Source of the DNA: Salinicola endophyticus
Lineage (GTDB): Bacteria > Pseudomonadota > Gammaproteobacteria > Pseudomonadales > Halomonadaceae
Direction: 5' to 3'
Assembly (NCBI RefSeq): GCF_040536835.1
Contig: NZ_CP159578.1
Location: forward strand, 2,170,001 to 2,234,000
DNA length: 64,000 bases
Made by a program: the position numbers and the translations under genes. Shown in pieces: positions 1 through 11,079 of this stretch. The notes below the pieces were generated by a model that was not told where the DNA came from, made no database searches, and saw nothing but the letters and a program-made list of their open reading frames with translations. The number at the start of each line of letters is the position of its first letter. The stretch's first letter is position 1.

Positions 1-555
1 TCACGCACACGCAAGCGCAATCCGACCTTTCCCAGCTGGGGGGACCGGCAGCAGCTCACGCTGGAGTGGTCGGACCCCGCCTGGGGCTCGGACGCGCGCT
101 TCGTTAGGACCACCTTCAGCACCCAGTGGATCCGTATGCTGGGCAGCGAGAACCGCTTCCTGTGGCGCCTCGGCGGCGGCGCCATGGCCACCGATACCTT
201 CGACAAGGTGCCACCATCGCTGCGTTTCTTCGCCGGTGGCGACCAGAGCATCCGCGGCTACGGCTATGAGAGCCTGTCACCGGAGAACGCCGACGGCGAG
301 CTGCTCGGCGGCCAGCAGATGCTCACCGGCAGCCTCGAATACCAGCGCCACCTCAGTGGCAACTTCTGGGGCGCGAGCTTCATCGACAGCGGCAACGCCT
401 TCGACGACTGGTGGCCGAACACGCTCAAGACCGGTGCCGGTCTGGGCATTCGCTGGATATCACCCGTGGGGCCGATTCGCTTCGATATCGCCCATCCGTT
501 TGACGACGAGGAGGACTCTTGGCGTCTCCATTTCTCCATCGGACCGGAGTTCTGA
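1..555 (+). CDS. tamA: TamA-type Omp85 outer-membrane protein, C-terminal part (5' end outside window)
   Basis: The reading frame is open from base 1 and gives the last 184 residues of an Omp85-family beta-barrel. Visible marks are the conserved barrel-loop motif IRGYGY (about residues 84-89 of the visible part), alternating aromatic/polar strands, and a C-terminal phenylalanine (the protein ends SIGPEF), the usual Bam recognition residue. The following gene is tamB, and tamA-tamB pairs are standard in Proteobacteria, which separates this from BamA. TamA is the outer-membrane half of the translocation and assembly module that spans the periplasm with TamB. The POTRA domains lie outside the window. 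Confidence 0.9.
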   Translation, partial: SRTRKRNPTFPSWGDRQQLTLEWSDPAWGSDARFVRTTFSTQWIRMLGSENRFLWRLGGGAMATDTFDKVPPSLRFFAGGDQSIRGYGYESLSPENADGELLGGQQMLTGSLEYQRHLSGNFWGASFIDSGNAFDDWWPNTLKTGAGLGIRWISPVGPIRFDIAHPFDDEEDSWRLHFSIGPEF

Positions 556-3500
556 TTCGGCTAGCGCTCTGGCTGCTGCTGTGGCTGCTGGGACTGATAT
601 TGCTGCTCGCCGGCGTGGCGCTGTCATCCTGGGGCTCGCAGTGGCTGTTCGAGCAGGCGCAGTCGCGCGGGTGGGTCCAGGCAACGCGCTTCGAGGGCGC
701 GCCGCTCGACGAGTTGACCATCGACGACCTGGCGCTCGACGCCGGCCCGCTGTCGCTGCGGGTGGCGCACCTGCACCTCGCCTGGGGTGACGACTGCCTG
801 TGGAAAGGGCGGCTGTGCCTCGACGACCTCACGCTTTCCGGTGCGCGTATTCGCCTGGCGGCCAGCGAGACCCAGGTGCCGCCCCCGCCGCAAGAGGACA
901 GCGGTGGGGCGCTGGGGCCGATTGCGGTGCCGCTGCCGATCGAGATCCGTCAGGTACGTCTGAACGACGTGGGGGTCGAACTCGCCGACGGTACCGCGCT
1001 GCACTGGGATCACTTCCAGACCGGCGCCAGCATGCAGGGCAACCGGCTGACGCTGTCGCCGACGACCCTGGCGGGTGTCGATATCACGCTGCCCGCGGCC
1101 ACCGATGACGATCTGGCGCAGACGCTGGCGCAGGCCTCGCTGGGCGATGGCGTGATCAGCCCCGCGGCGCTGGCGGCGGCCGAGAGCCTCTACCCGTCGA
1201 CATCCCCGGCGCGCGCCGCCACGGCGTCAGCCAGTACGAGCGAGGCGTCCGGCGGGCGGACGCCAGCGACGGCCGGCAGCAAGGTAAGCGCCGATCAGAC
1301 ACCGTCTAGCGCCACACCGTCGCAGACATTACCCCCGCTGGTGCTGTCCCCGCTGACGCTGGCCGCGGCGGCCAATGTGGCGGCGGCGACGGACACCGCC
1401 GATCCGCGGGTCGCGGCAATCGAGGAACAGCTCCAGGCGCTGCGCCAACAGTTGCCCGACTTTGCGCTGCCGCTACAGCTGGAGGTGCCCAGTCTGACGA
1501 TCCGCGACGTCAGCCTGAACGGGCCCACGCCGCAGCGGCTCGATCGCCTGACGCTGTCGCTGGCGGCGGTCGATCGCCAGTTGGAGATTCGTCGGCTGAC
1601 TCTCGATTCGCCGGATGGCCAGGCCGAGCTCAGCGCCCGGGTCGAGCTCAGCGGCGAAGTGCCGATCGCGCTCGCGCTGCGTAGCCGAATCACCCGCGCG
1701 CCTCTCTATGGCCAACAGACCACCCTCGACGTCTCCGGCACGCTGGCCGATCTGGACCTGACGCTGCATACCCAAGGCGTCGCCGACGCTACGTTGAAGG
1801 CGCGGCTGCAAGCCTTTGCCCCGGGGCTGCCGTTCACCCTCGAGCTGAACGGCCAGGACCTGCGCTGGCCGCTCGCGCAGCAGCCGTTCGCCGCGTTCCG
1901 CGCGCTCCCCGAAGGGCTCGATGCCAGCGCCATTCGCAGTGCCCGCGATCTCGCCGGCGTCGCGCCAGTGCCGGCGTCGGCGCCGCAGTATCGGCTCGAC
2001 AGGCTGTCGCTGTCGCTGTCGGGGTCGCTGGCGGCCTACCAGGCGCGGCTCGATCTCGCCGGGCAGGGCCAGGGCCTGCCGCCGGTCACCCTCGGCGTGC
2101 GTGGCGAAGGCGACCTGCAGGCATTCCACTGGCAGCCGCTCGAGGTCGCCAGCGACGGCGGCGAACTGCGCAGTCAAGGCAGTGTGCGCTGGACACCGCT
2201 GCTCTCGGCCAACTTGAGCCTCGACCTCAGCCGGCTGCCGCTGGAAGCCTTCACCCAGGCCGTCACCGGACAGCTCAACGGTCAGGCCCGGGCCGCCTTC
2301 GCCATGGGTCACGACGGCGGCTGGCAGCTGGCACTGCCGCAGCTCGACATCGACGGTCGCCTGCAGCAGCGCGAGCTGCGCCTGGCGGCGAGCCTCGACG
2401 GCAACAGCGACATGGCCTGGCACATTCGCCAGCTGGACCTGCGTCAAGGGCGTAACCGGGTAACGGCGACAGGCAGCATCGACCACACGTTGAACATCGA
2501 CGGGCGTATCGATGCCCCCGCGCTGGGCACGATTCTGCCCCAGCTGGCCGGCGCGCTGCGCGGCCAGTTCCAGGGTCGTGGCACGCTCGACAAGCCGAGC
2601 GTGACGCTCGAACTCAACGGCAGCGGCGTTGCCTATGGCGACAGTCGCGTGGGGCAGCTGGCGCTGAAGGCCAATAGCACCGGCACTGCGGACCCGCAGT
2701 TCGACGTCGACCTGCAAGCGGCGGATATCGCCGCCGCCAACCAGCAGATTCGCCGCCTCGAGCTTGGCCTCGGCGGGCGGCTGTCGCAGCATAAGCTGTC
2801 GCTCGATGTGGCCGGTGGCGAGGGGCTGCCGGCATCGCAACTGGCATTGCGCCTGCGTGGCGGCCTGGACGACGCGCATCGCCACTATCGTGGCACCCTG
2901 GCGTCGCTATCGGCGGCCACCGACTATGGCGATCTCGCGCTGCGCGACGCGCTCGATTTTAGCGCCGACCTCCAGGCCGCCAGTGTGACCCTGGCGCCAT
3001 TCTGTCTCGATCGCCGCCAGGGCGGCGCGCTCTGTCTGACCGAACGCATGACCGCCTCGGCCGACCAGGGACGGGCGGCGCTGGCGCTGGACGAGATTCC
3101 GATGGCACTGCTGGATGACTTCATGCCCGAGGGCTGGCGGGTCGCCGGCAGCACCGCCGGCAAGCTCATCGCCAGCTGGTCCCGCGGTGGTCAGGCCTGG
3201 ACCGCCAAGGCCGATATCGATGCCCAGGCTCAGGTCTCGGGGGTCGATGCCCGCGGGGCGCCGTGGCAGGTACCGGCGGCGCGGGTGGCGTTGACGCTCG
3301 ACGCCGATCAGCAGCGTGCGCGAACCGATGTCACCCTGAATCTCGCCGATGCCGGGCAGGTGCAGCTGCAGGCGCAGATCGACGACCCCGCCGGTGAGGG
3401 ACGCTTGCAGGGCTGGCTCGCCGTCGATGATCTGCGTTTCTCGCCTTACCGCCCGCTGGTCGCTGGCATCAGCCAGCTGGAAGGGGCCATCAATGGTGAC

Positions 3501-4751
3501 GTGGCGCTCGGCGGCAGCATCGCTGAGCCGGCGCTGAACGGCAACCTGGTGATCGACGGGGTCAAGGTCAAGGGGGGCGTCTCACCGGTGGCGGTGACCG
3601 ATGCCCGGCTGACGCTGGCGCTGGCCGGCCAGTCCTCGACCCTCGACGGCTACGTGCAGAGCGAGGATGGACGCTTGGCGCTGAGTGGTGATGCCGACTG
3701 GCAGGACCCCGCCGAGTGGCGCGCCAACGTCAATATCGACGGCAAGGAGCAGCCGATTCTGGTCGCCATGCCAGCCTACGGACGCCTGCGCATCGCGCCG
3801 GACTTGCAGATCCGTGCCACGCCGCAGCGGCTGCAGGTGCGGGGCGATGTCAGCGTGCCCTGGGCGCGCCTCGAGATCGGCCAGCTACCGGCCTCGGCGC
3901 AGGTACCCAGCAGCGATACCGTGATCATCACCGAGGAGCAGGATCGCCGGCAGCAGGCGGCAGTCGCCGCGCGCGCCAACGACGAGGGGGCGGACACTGC
4001 CCAGGCCCTGGCCGATGCCGGCATGCAGCTCGATATCCGCGTCAAGCTCCACCTGGGGCCGGACATGAAGCTCGAAGCCTACGGGCTGAAGTCCGAGCTG
4101 CGCGGCGAGCTGGAGATTCGCCAGGGTACCGGGCCGGTGCAGCTATACGGCGATGTCAAACTGATCGGCGGCACCTATACCTCCTTCGGTCAGGACTTGA
4201 TCATCCGTCAGGGGCAGGTGATCTTCAGCGGGCCGGCGTCGCAGCCGAACCTGCAGTTCGAGGCGATCCGCAATCCTGACACCACCGAAGACGACGTGAT
4301 CGCCGGGCTGCGGGTGACCGGCCCGGCCTCGGCGCCGCGCCTGACCATCTTCTCCGAGCCGGCGATGAGCGAGAGCCGCGCGCTCTCCTACATCCTGCGC
4401 GGGCGCGCGCCGGACGACAGCGGCGGCGGTGACGATGCCTTGACCTCGGCGCTGATCGGGTTGTCGCTGTCGCAGACCGGCAGTGCCGTGGGCAAGGTGG
4501 GCGAGAGCTTCGGGGTGCAGGATCTGAGCCTCGATGCGTCCGGCTCCGGCGACGATAGCCAGGTCGTGGTCAGCGGCTATGTCTTCGATGACTTGAAGGT
4601 GAGCTACGGCGTCGGCATATTCTCTCCCATCGCCGAGCTGACCCTGCGTTACCGCCTGATCCAGAATCTCTATCTGCAGGCGGTATCGGGGGCGGCCCAG
4701 GCGCTGGATCTCATCTACACCTTCAGTCTGGGCCGCAGCGGCGGCCCCTGA
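519..4751 (+). CDS. tamB: TamB, inner-membrane-anchored AsmA-like translocation/assembly protein
   Basis: A protein of 1,410 residues. It starts with one hydrophobic N-terminal segment (about residues 12-36, Leu/Trp-rich), continues with a very long beta-rich periplasmic region, and ends in a DUF490/TamB C-terminal domain (about 1,060-1,410) that includes the typical closing run [12 protein letters not shown] and a final TFSLGRS tail. TamB works with TamA in outer-membrane assembly and is linked to phospholipid transport between membranes. The likely start is TTG at 519, which overlaps the end of tamA by 37 bases in another frame; no ATG lies near. An Ala/Ser/Thr-rich, low-complexity stretch sits at about residues 215-275, probably a linker. 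Length is a little above the E. coli protein (1,259). Confidence 0.93.
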   Translation: MASPFLHRTGVLIRLALWLLLWLLGLILLLAGVALSSWGSQWLFEQAQSRGWVQATRFEGAPLDELTIDDLALDAGPLSLRVAHLHLAWGDDCLWKGRLCLDDLTLSGARIRLAASETQVPPPPQEDSGGALGPIAVPLPIEIRQVRLNDVGVELADGTALHWDHFQTGASMQGNRLTLSPTTLAGVDITLPAATDDDLAQTLAQASLGDGVISPAALAAAESLYPSTSPARAATASASTSEASGGRTPATAGSKVSADQTPSSATPSQTLPPLVLSPLTLAAAANVAAATDTADPRVAAIEEQLQALRQQLPDFALPLQLEVPSLTIRDVSLNGPTPQRLDRLTLSLAAVDRQLEIRRLTLDSPDGQAELSARVELSGEVPIALALRSRITRAPLYGQQTTLDVSGTLADLDLTLHTQGVADATLKARLQAFAPGLPFTLELNGQDLRWPLAQQPFAAFRALPEGLDASAIRSARDLAGVAPVPASAPQYRLDRLSLSLSGSLAAYQARLDLAGQGQGLPPVTLGVRGEGDLQAFHWQPLEVASDGGELRSQGSVRWTPLLSANLSLDLSRLPLEAFTQAVTGQLNGQARAAFAMGHDGGWQLALPQLDIDGRLQQRELRLAASLDGNSDMAWHIRQLDLRQGRNRVTATGSIDHTLNIDGRIDAPALGTILPQLAGALRGQFQGRGTLDKPSVTLELNGSGVAYGDSRVGQLALKANSTGTADPQFDVDLQAADIAAANQQIRRLELGLGGRLSQHKLSLDVAGGEGLPASQLALRLRGGLDDAHRHYRGTLASLSAATDYGDLALRDALDFSADLQAASVTLAPFCLDRRQGGALCLTERMTASADQGRAALALDEIPMALLDDFMPEGWRVAGSTAGKLIASWSRGGQAWTAKADIDAQAQVSGVDARGAPWQVPAARVALTLDADQQRARTDVTLNLADAGQVQLQAQIDDPAGEGRLQGWLAVDDLRFSPYRPLVAGISQLEGAINGDVALGGSIAEPALNGNLVIDGVKVKGGVSPVAVTDARLTLALAGQSSTLDGYVQSEDGRLALSGDADWQDPAEWRANVNIDGKEQPILVAMPAYGRLRIAPDLQIRATPQRLQVRGDVSVPWARLEIGQLPASAQVPSSDTVIITEEQDRRQQAAVAARANDEGADTAQALADAGMQLDIRVKLHLGPDMKLEAYGLKSELRGELEIRQGTGPVQLYGDVKLIGGTYTSFGQDLIIRQGQVIFSGPASQPNLQFEAIRNPDTTEDDVIAGLRVTGPASAPRLTIFSEPAMSESRALSYILRGRAPDDSGGGDDALTSALIGLSLSQTGSAVGKVGESFGVQDLSLDASGSGDDSQVVVSGYVFDDLKVSYGVGIFSPIAELTLRYRLIQNLYLQAVSGAAQALDLIYTFSLGRSGGP

Positions 4752-4825
4752 AGATCGCGGCCACGCGCCGGCGCGGGTGGGCAGGCTCGACATGCCGCCC
4801 ACCCGTGACCACCAGGAGACACACC

Positions 4826-5464
4826 ATGTTCAAGCAACGTCCCGCTACGCTCCCCGATGCCAGCCAGGCCCTGCCGGGCCGCGACACCCCGCTGACCCCG
4901 AGCGGCGTGCACCGGGTCAACGGCGCCTCGATGCTGCCGCCGTTCCCCGCCGGCAGCCAGGAGATCGTGCTGGGTCTCGGCTGCTTCTGGGGCGCCGAGC
5001 GGCTGTTCTGGGAACTCGATGGCGTTCTGGTCACGGCGGTGGGCTACGCCGGCGGCGTCACCCCCAACCCGACCTACGACGAGACCTGCACCGGGATGAC
5101 CGGCCACGCCGAGGTGGTGCGGGTGGTGTTCGACCCCCAGCGGCTGTCGCTCGAGCAGCTGCTGGCCGTATTCTGGGAGGCCCATGATCCGACCCAGGGC
5201 ATGCGCCAGGGCAATGATCTCGGCACCCAGTACCGTTCGGCGATCTATACCCTCGACGCCGAGCAGCGCGAGATCGCCGAGGCGAGCCGCGATGACTACG
5301 CAGAGGCGCTGGCCGCGCGCGGTCTGGGACCGATCACCACCGAGATCGCCCCGCTGGAGAGGTTCTACTACGCCGAGGAGTATCACCAGCAGTATCTGGC
5401 CAAGAATCCCAACGGCTACTGCGGGCTGAAAGGCACCGGCGTGAGCTGCCCGATCTCGGCCTGA
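4826..5464 (+). CDS. msrA: peptide-methionine (S)-S-oxide reductase MsrA
   Basis: Repairs methionine-S-sulfoxide in proteins using thioredoxin. The catalytic motif GCFWG is present (nucleophile Cys about residue 53), followed by GYAGG and TGHAEVV, and two C-terminal cysteines (YCGLKGTG and VSCP) fit the recycling cysteines of the long E. coli-type enzyme. The ATG at 4826 is preceded by AGGAG at 4814-4818; a GTG 21 bases upstream is in frame but has no better site. Length 212 residues matches the E. coli enzyme. It follows tamB by 74 bases on the same strand and may be read through from it, although no functional tie is evident. Confidence 0.95.
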   Translation: MFKQRPATLPDASQALPGRDTPLTPSGVHRVNGASMLPPFPAGSQEIVLGLGCFWGAERLFWELDGVLVTAVGYAGGVTPNPTYDETCTGMTGHAEVVRVVFDPQRLSLEQLLAVFWEAHDPTQGMRQGNDLGTQYRSAIYTLDAEQREIAEASRDDYAEALAARGLGPITTEIAPLERFYYAEEYHQQYLAKNPNGYCGLKGTGVSCPISA

Positions 5465-5517
5465 GGCACTTCTGCACCCGAGGCCGATCCCGCACCGATC
5501 AACGCCTACCCATGCAC

Positions 5518-5540
5518 GGGGGCCGGTTAGACCGGCCCCC
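5518..5540. terminator. GC-rich hairpin between converging genes
   Basis: Perfect 10-bp stem GGGGGCCGGT / ACCGGCCCCC with loop TAG, lying between the end of msrA (plus) and the end of the yheT-like gene (minus). Neither side has a T-tract, so it is not a textbook intrinsic terminator, but its place between convergent genes suggests a transcript-end role on both strands. Confidence 0.5.
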
Positions 5541-5611
5541 GCTCAGCGACGCACGACTCTCCGCACTTATCTCTCTGCACTTCTCTACGCTGCGTTCACG
5601 CCTGGTGCTAC

Positions 5612-6661
5612 TCAGCGCTCTTCCAGCGCCGAATGCGGCGCCGGCGTCAGCGGCACCTCCCGCTGCGGTATCCAGGTCAGCAACTGCTGGCCAACGCGAC
5701 GCGACAGCCAAGAGCTGAAGCGCCCGCCACGCCGCTCGACATAGCCCACGTGGCCGCCGTGGGTCGCCACCTCCAGACGCGTGCTCGCCGAAGGCACGGC
5801 GATCCGCGCGAGCAGGTCGCTGGGCATGAAAGGGTCGTCGCTGGCGTGCAGGATCAGCGTAGGCACCTCGATCTCGCCCAGCAGCGGGCCGGCCGAGGCG
5901 CGGCGATAGTAGTCGCTGGCCGAGGTGAAGCCGTGCAGCGGGGCGGTCACCGCGTCATCGTAGTCCCAGAAGGTGCGCAGGGCGGCCAGCCGTTTGGGCG
6001 TCAGCGCCAGCGGGAAGGGGGCGCTGGCCATGCGCATCGCCACCTTGCGCTTGAGCTGGGCCAGCAGATAGCGCTGGTAGAGCCGTGCCGCACCCTGATC
6101 CAGGGCATCGGCGCAGGCGGCCAGGTCGAGCGGGGCATTGATGGCGATGGCGCCACGCAATCCCAAGTCGTCGCGACCCTGTTCGGCGACCAGCTTGAGC
6201 AGCATGTTGGCGCCCAGCGAGACGCCGGCGGCGACCATCGCCGCGTGCGGATAGCGCTGGGCGAGCAGGCCGATGAGCCAGTAGGCGTCGGCGGTATCGC
6301 CGGAGTGGTAGGCGCGGGGCAGGCGATTGGGCGCCGCCCCGCAGCCGCGGAAGTGCATCAGTAGCGGCCGAAAGCCGAGCGTGCTCGCCTGGTAGAGCAG
6401 TTCGCGCGCATACGGTGAATCGAACGACCCTTCCAGGCCATGGAACAGCAGGAAGATCGGTGCCTCTGGATCCCGAGGGGCCGGTTCCGCCCAGGCCAGC
6501 TCGACGAAATCGCCGTCGGGGAGATTGACCACTTCGGTACGCCGAGCCAGCGCACGTTTGGGCAGCAGGCGCGGCAGCAGGGTCTGCAGATGGCGGTTGC
6601 GCAGTGCGGCGGGCGGATCGAAGGCCGCGGAGAACGCCCACGGCTGCCTGTCGGTCGCCAT
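5612..6661 (-). CDS. YheT-family alpha/beta hydrolase
   Basis: A 349-residue alpha/beta hydrolase of the YheT/ABHD1-3 family (cofactor-free hydrolases with esterase-like folds; natural substrate unsettled). The nucleophile elbow is GVSLG (Ser about 148), the acid is in HASDDPFMP and the base in GGHVGYVE, in the right order. HGLEGS forms the oxyanion region. The ATG at 6661 shares one base with the TGA stop of pepQ (TGATG), so translation is coupled to it; a GTG directly upstream is the alternative start. It is the last gene of the peptide-uptake operon. What ester or amide it cleaves cannot be told from the sequence. Confidence 0.85.
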   Translation of the reverse strand: MATDRQPWAFSAAFDPPAALRNRHLQTLLPRLLPKRALARRTEVVNLPDGDFVELAWAEPAPRDPEAPIFLLFHGLEGSFDSPYARELLYQASTLGFRPLLMHFRGCGAAPNRLPRAYHSGDTADAYWLIGLLAQRYPHAAMVAAGVSLGANMLLKLVAEQGRDDLGLRGAIAINAPLDLAACADALDQGAARLYQRYLLAQLKRKVAMRMASAPFPLALTPKRLAALRTFWDYDDAVTAPLHGFTSASDYYRRASAGPLLGEIEVPTLILHASDDPFMPSDLLARIAVPSASTRLEVATHGGHVGYVERRGGRFSSWLSRRVGQQLLTWIPQREVPLTPAPHSALEER

Positions 6662-7992
6662 CACCGCGCGTCGAGCGCCGAGGCGGGCGTCAGGTTGGCA
6701 TGCCCCTCGGCGGTGATCAGGACGTTGTCCTCGATGCGAATACCGCCGTGGTCGGTGAGCCGGTCGACCAGATCCCAGTCGACCGCCTGGCGCTCGCGAC
6801 CCTCGCGGAAGGGGGCGAGCAGGAACGGAATGATGTAGAGCCCGGGCTCGATCGTCACCACCATGCCGGGCGCCAGTGTCCGCGTCAGGCGCAGTGCCGG
6901 GTCAGCCGTCGGCGGTGGTAACGGAGTGCCGCTGGCATCACGCTGACGGCCACCGACATCGTGCACCTGCACGCCGAGGCTGTGGCCCAGGCCGTGGGGA
7001 CAGAAGGCCCGCGTCAGACCGCTGGCCACCGCGGCCTCGGCGCTGCCGCGCACGACCCCGGTGTCAGCCAGCAGGGCGCCCAGGTAGTGATGCATGCGCT
7101 GGTGCAGGTCGACGAAGTCGACCCCCGGCGCCAGTTCGGCGATCAGCCGCTGCTGAAACGCAGTGACCCCCTCGATCAGCGGTGCGAACAGCGGGTCGGC
7201 ATCGAGCGCCGCCCAGGTACGGGTGATGTCGGAGCAGTAGCCGGCATGGCGGTGCCCCGCATCCACCAGCAGCGAACGCAGGGTATCCGGCGCATGGGTG
7301 GCGTAGTGCTGGTAGTGCAGGGTACCGGCGTGGGCATTGATGCCGACGATGTTCTGATAGGCCAGCTCGCTTTCGCGCTGACGCGTGGCCGCCAGATAGG
7401 CGAGCTGGATATCCAGCTCACTGGCGCCGGCGGCGAATGCCTCGCGGGCCGCGGCATGACCGGCCAGGGCCTGCCGGTTGGCCAGGCGCAGGCAGTCGCT
7501 CTCGTAATCGTCCTTGTAGAGCCGCAGCTCATCGAGCGCGTGCAGCAGACTGGGCGGATTGAGCGTGGCGGTGGCGGGCACGGCATCCGCGGGTACGTCG
7601 CCGAGCACGGCCACACGCGGGTGGGCGCCGATCAGCGCCGCCGCCGTGGTCGGCTGGGAGAGCGGCGTCGGGTCGAGACACACGGCGCGTACCCCCTGTG
7701 GCGGAGGGGTCGGCAGGTGCCAGAAATCGGTGGGTGCGTAGTAGAACCAGCGCGGCGTGGTGTCGGGGGCGATCCACAGCCACTCATGCTGGTGGTGGGG
7801 GGCGCCGGTCCAGTGAACGAAATGCCCGAAGGCACTGAAGCTGCTCTCCTGGTCATCGCCATGCTGAGGGCGAGCGTGACCGCTGTAGAGCAGCACGGCA
7901 TCGAAACCGGTGTGCTCGAGCAGCTCGGCGTAGGCTTGCTGCAGGCGGTCGAGGTGAGCCCGGTGGGCGCTATCGCGATCGGTGAAGGTCAT
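6661..7992 (-). CDS. pepQ: Xaa-Pro dipeptidase (prolidase) PepQ
   Basis: Cytosolic M24-family metallopeptidase that splits dipeptides with C-terminal proline. All five metal ligands of the pita-bread fold are seen in order: VDAGH (Asp), CSDITRTW (Asp), GLGHSLGVQVHD (His), TIEPGLY (Glu) and IRIEDNVL (Glu). From ATG 7992 the length is 443 residues, the same as E. coli PepQ; the longer open frame to 8103 runs into the upstream gene and is not used. The start overlaps the end of the LysR gene by 23 bases. With the peptide importer upstream, it would release proline, a nutrient and compatible solute, from imported peptides. Bacterial prolidases of this family include the organophosphate-degrading OPAA enzymes; that side activity is not predictable here. 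Confidence 0.95.
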   Translation of the reverse strand: MTFTDRDSAHRAHLDRLQQAYAELLEHTGFDAVLLYSGHARPQHGDDQESSFSAFGHFVHWTGAPHHQHEWLWIAPDTTPRWFYYAPTDFWHLPTPPPQGVRAVCLDPTPLSQPTTAAALIGAHPRVAVLGDVPADAVPATATLNPPSLLHALDELRLYKDDYESDCLRLANRQALAGHAAAREAFAAGASELDIQLAYLAATRQRESELAYQNIVGINAHAGTLHYQHYATHAPDTLRSLLVDAGHRHAGYCSDITRTWAALDADPLFAPLIEGVTAFQQRLIAELAPGVDFVDLHQRMHHYLGALLADTGVVRGSAEAAVASGLTRAFCPHGLGHSLGVQVHDVGGRQRDASGTPLPPPTADPALRLTRTLAPGMVVTIEPGLYIIPFLLAPFREGRERQAVDWDLVDRLTDHGGIRIEDNVLITAEGHANLTPASALDAR

Positions 7993-8899
7993 CGAGTCCT
8001 TCCTGAAGTTGAGCCAGCGTGTCGTGGAGCGCCGGGTGGCGACCATCGTGACGAAAATAGAGACGGACCGACAGCGGCACGTCCCAGCGGCGGTCGCCGG
8101 CACGAGTCAGTTCGCCCTGGGCCAAGGCCTGACGCACGGTGCGGAAGGGCAGCCAGCCCAGGCCATAGCCCTGCAGCACCAGCTCGCGGATATTGGAGGT
8201 CTGCACGCTCTCGTTGAGGGTGCTCAGATGGACCTCCTGGCGCGAACGGTCCCAGTGTGCCCTGAGCGCGGCGGCGATCAGCCCACTCGCATGATAGGCG
8301 ATATGCGGCAGCGGGCGGCGCTTGTCACCGGGCAGGGCGAAACGCGGCATACCGGCGCCATCAGCGGCACTCACCGGCACCAGCAGCTCCTCGCCCAGCG
8401 TCAGGTAGCGCAGGCCGCTCAGATCCAGGTCCAGGGCAATTCGCCCCTCGGGCCAGTAGCATAGCGCCAGATCCACCTCGCCGCGTTCGAGCGCTTCGAC
8501 GTAGTCGCCAATCAGCCAGCTGGTGGCGCGCAGATAGGGCTCGATCCGGGCGTGCAGTGCATGCTGCTCGAGCCACCCCGGCACGAAGTGGGTGAGCAGG
8601 CTCTGCGGTGCCGCCAGCCTGAGGCGCCGAGTGGCGTCGTGATGCAGATGCTGCAAGCGCTCGCGCGTCATCCGCACCCGCTCGGTGATCTGCTTGCACA
8701 GCGTCAGGAACTCTTCACCCGCGGGGGTCAGGCTCAGCGGCATCGTCTGGCGATTGACCAGGGTCGCGTCCATCGCCTCTTCGAGCAGCTTGATGCGGCG
8801 CGAGAAAGTCGGCTGCGTCACGTTCTGCTGTTCGGCAGCCCGGGAGAAGTGGCGGGTTTCGGCCAAGACGATGAAGTCTTCCAGCCAGCGTAGTTCCAT
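7970..8899 (-). CDS. LysR-family transcriptional regulator
   Basis: 309 residues with the N-terminal winged helix-turn-helix of the LysR family (residues 1-60; FSRAAEQQNVTQPTFSRRIKLLE is typical, split here by the recognition helix) and a substrate-binding-like effector domain from about residue 90. It lies inside the operon, 41 bases after the second ATPase gene and overlapping pepQ, rather than divergent to its target as is usual for LysR regulators. It probably senses a peptide or amino-acid signal and controls this operon, but the effector is unknown. Confidence 0.9.
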   Translation of the reverse strand: MELRWLEDFIVLAETRHFSRAAEQQNVTQPTFSRRIKLLEEAMDATLVNRQTMPLSLTPAGEEFLTLCKQITERVRMTRERLQHLHHDATRRLRLAAPQSLLTHFVPGWLEQHALHARIEPYLRATSWLIGDYVEALERGEVDLALCYWPEGRIALDLDLSGLRYLTLGEELLVPVSAADGAGMPRFALPGDKRRPLPHIAYHASGLIAAALRAHWDRSRQEVHLSTLNESVQTSNIRELVLQGYGLGWLPFRTVRQALAQGELTRAGDRRWDVPLSVRLYFRHDGRHPALHDTLAQLQEGLDDLHRSR

Positions 8900-8940
8900 G
8901 CGGCTCTCTGTGATGAATCGAATTCAAGGGCGTGACGCTG

Positions 8941-10041
8941 TCATGATCCCGGGCGCGATTGCGCCTGCGTGTCCCCCGGGACGGCGCTGGCGTCGATGGC
9001 ATGGCAGGCGACCGCATGCCCGTCGCCGAGTGCCTCCAGGCTTGGCGGTTCACGCGCGCAGAGCGGCGTGGCCAGGGGGCAGTGGTGACGGTAGACGCAG
9101 CCCCGAGTGGCCGGCATGGCAGAGGACGTATCGGCGCTGCCGGCGACGCACTGGGCGCCGGCCTCGTCGAAACGCGGCCGCGCTGCCAGCAGCGCCCGGG
9201 TGTAAGGGTGGCGCGGCGCGGCGAAGATCTGCGCTGCCGGCCCGACCTCGCACAGCGTGCCCCGGTAGAGCACGGCGACATGGGTCGCCAGGTACTCGAC
9301 CACGGCGAGATCATGGCTGATGAACAGATAGGTCAGCCGGCGGGCGAGCTGGGTGTCGACGAGCAGATTGAGCACCTGAGCCTGGACCGAGAGATCCAGC
9401 GCCGACAGCGGCTCGTCGGCCACGATCAGTTCCGGTGAGACGCTCAACGCCCGGGCGATGGCCACGCGCTGGCGCTGTCCGCCGGAGAGTTCGTGGGGGT
9501 AGCGCTCGCCCCAGCCGCGATCGAGCCCGACGTCGCTCAACAGGGTGTCGACCCGTTCGCGCGCCTGCTGGCGCGATGCTTCCGGGAAGTGCACGCGGAT
9601 CGGTTCTTCCAGTGTCTGGGCGATACGCAGACGCGGGTTGAGCGAGGCATAGGGGTCCTGAAAGATCATCTGCATGTGCCGGCGATAGCGCTGACGCTGG
9701 CGGCCCTCGAGATGGTCGATGCGCGACCCGGCATAGTGCACCTCGCCCACCTCGAGTTTCAGCAGCCCCATGATCAGCCGTGCCAGGGTCGACTTGCCGC
9801 TGCCCGACTCGCCCACCACGCACAGCGCATCGCCGCGCCAGAGCGTCAGGCTGACTGCCTCCAGGGCCTGGATCTCCACGGGCCGGCGGCGACCGAACAC
9901 GCCCCGCGGCAGGCGATAGCGGTGGCTCAGCCCGCGCACCTCGAGCAGCGGCAGCGCCACATCCGCGGGCTGGCCGAGGGCGCCGAGCGCGGGTGCCGGG
10001 GTAGGTACTGGCGTAGCCGTAGCATCAGCCGAGCGGTTCAT
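8941..10041 (-). CDS. peptide ABC transporter ATP-binding protein (DppF/OppF type)
   Basis: 366 residues. Walker A GESGSGKS (about residues 77-84), signature LSGGQRQR, Walker B LIVADEPLSALD and the switch histidine region ISHDLAVV are all present. The C-terminal oligopeptide/dipeptide extension with paired cysteines (CVYRHHCPL) is typical of DppF/OppF subunits, some of which bind an Fe-S cluster there. The start ATG at 10041 overlaps the end of the other ATPase gene by 17 bases and has GGAGGT just upstream. It powers peptide import together with the DppD-like partner. Confidence 0.92.
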   Translation of the reverse strand: MNRSADATATPVPTPAPALGALGQPADVALPLLEVRGLSHRYRLPRGVFGRRRPVEIQALEAVSLTLWRGDALCVVGESGSGKSTLARLIMGLLKLEVGEVHYAGSRIDHLEGRQRQRYRRHMQMIFQDPYASLNPRLRIAQTLEEPIRVHFPEASRQQARERVDTLLSDVGLDRGWGERYPHELSGGQRQRVAIARALSVSPELIVADEPLSALDLSVQAQVLNLLVDTQLARRLTYLFISHDLAVVEYLATHVAVLYRGTLCEVGPAAQIFAAPRHPYTRALLAARPRFDEAGAQCVAGSADTSSAMPATRGCVYRHHCPLATPLCAREPPSLEALGDGHAVACHAIDASAVPGDTQAQSRPGS

Positions 10042-11074
10042 GGTGCACCTCCGCCGAGTCGATCGCCTCGTGGCCGATCATGTCGTGGTCGATCAATTGC
10101 GCCACCCAGTGGCAGGCGACCTCGCTGCCGCTGCTGGGGATGAGCTCGGGTGGGCTGCCCTCGCAGCGCCGCCGCAGCTCGTCATCCGCGGCATGGCGGT
10201 AGCGGCAGCGCGGATGAAAGGCGCAGCCAGCGGGTCCCGCGCCGGGCGCGGGCGGACTGCCGGGGATCGGGCGCAGCGGTGCCCGCGGCGGATACATCTG
10301 CGGCAGGGCATCGATCAGCGCCTGGGTGTAGGGGTGCTGGGGATCGTTGATCACTTCGCGCGTCGGCCCGCTCTCGACCACCCGACCGGCATACATCACC
10401 AGCACGCGCTGGGTCAGTTGCTGGATTACCGCGAGATCGTGGGAGATCACGATCAGGCTCAGGTCGTGGGTTCGGCAGAGTGAGGTGAGCAGGGCGACGA
10501 GTTCGGCCTGGGTGGTGACGTCCAGCGCGGTCGTGGGTTCGTCGGCGATGATGATGTCCGGGTCGAGCAGCAGCGCCATGGCGATCACCACCCGCTGGCA
10601 CTGGCCACCGGAGAGCTGGTGTGGATAGCGTGCGAGCTGACTCTCCGGTGCTTCGAGACCCACCTGGTGTAGCCGATACAGCACCATCCTGCGCGCCAGA
10701 CGTCGGGAAAGACGACGATGGGCGCGCAGGGTCTCGTGCATCTGCTGGCCCACGGTGAGCACCGGATTGAGCGTCGCGCGGGGGTCCTGGAATACCATTG
10801 CCATGCGCCTGCCACGGATGCCGCGCCAGCGCCGCTCGGAGAGTGTGGTCAATTCGCGCCCCTCGAGGCGGATGCGGCCGCTGGCGACACGACCCGGAGG
10901 CGTGAGTAGATTGACCAGGCTGAAACCGAGTACCGACTTGCCCGCGCCGGACTCCCCGACGATGCCCAGGCGCTCGCCGCGCCCCAGGCGAAAGCTAACC
11001 CCGGCCACCGCCTCCAACGCCACCCCGGGTAGGGTGAAGCGCACGCTGAGATCGTCGACTTCCAGCAGTGCCAT
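10025..11074 (-). CDS. peptide ABC transporter ATP-binding protein (DppD/OppD type)
   Basis: 349 residues with Walker A GESGAGKS (about 38-45), signature LSGGQCQR, Walker [13 protein letters not shown] and the switch region VISHDLAVI. The C-terminal part holds the oligo_HPY extension ([11 protein letters not shown]), as in DppD/OppD. The unusual Cys in the signature (GGQCQR instead of GGQRQR) is also found in some relatives and should not abolish function. It starts 5 bases after the permease gene and forms the heterodimeric ATPase with the next gene. Confidence 0.92.
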   Translation of the reverse strand: MALLEVDDLSVRFTLPGVALEAVAGVSFRLGRGERLGIVGESGAGKSVLGFSLVNLLTPPGRVASGRIRLEGRELTTLSERRWRGIRGRRMAMVFQDPRATLNPVLTVGQQMHETLRAHRRLSRRLARRMVLYRLHQVGLEAPESQLARYPHQLSGGQCQRVVIAMALLLDPDIIIADEPTTALDVTTQAELVALLTSLCRTHDLSLIVISHDLAVIQQLTQRVLVMYAGRVVESGPTREVINDPQHPYTQALIDALPQMYPPRAPLRPIPGSPPAPGAGPAGCAFHPRCRYRHAADDELRRRCEGSPPELIPSSGSEVACHWVAQLIDHDMIGHEAIDSAEVHHEPLG

Positions 11075-11079
11075 GCGCG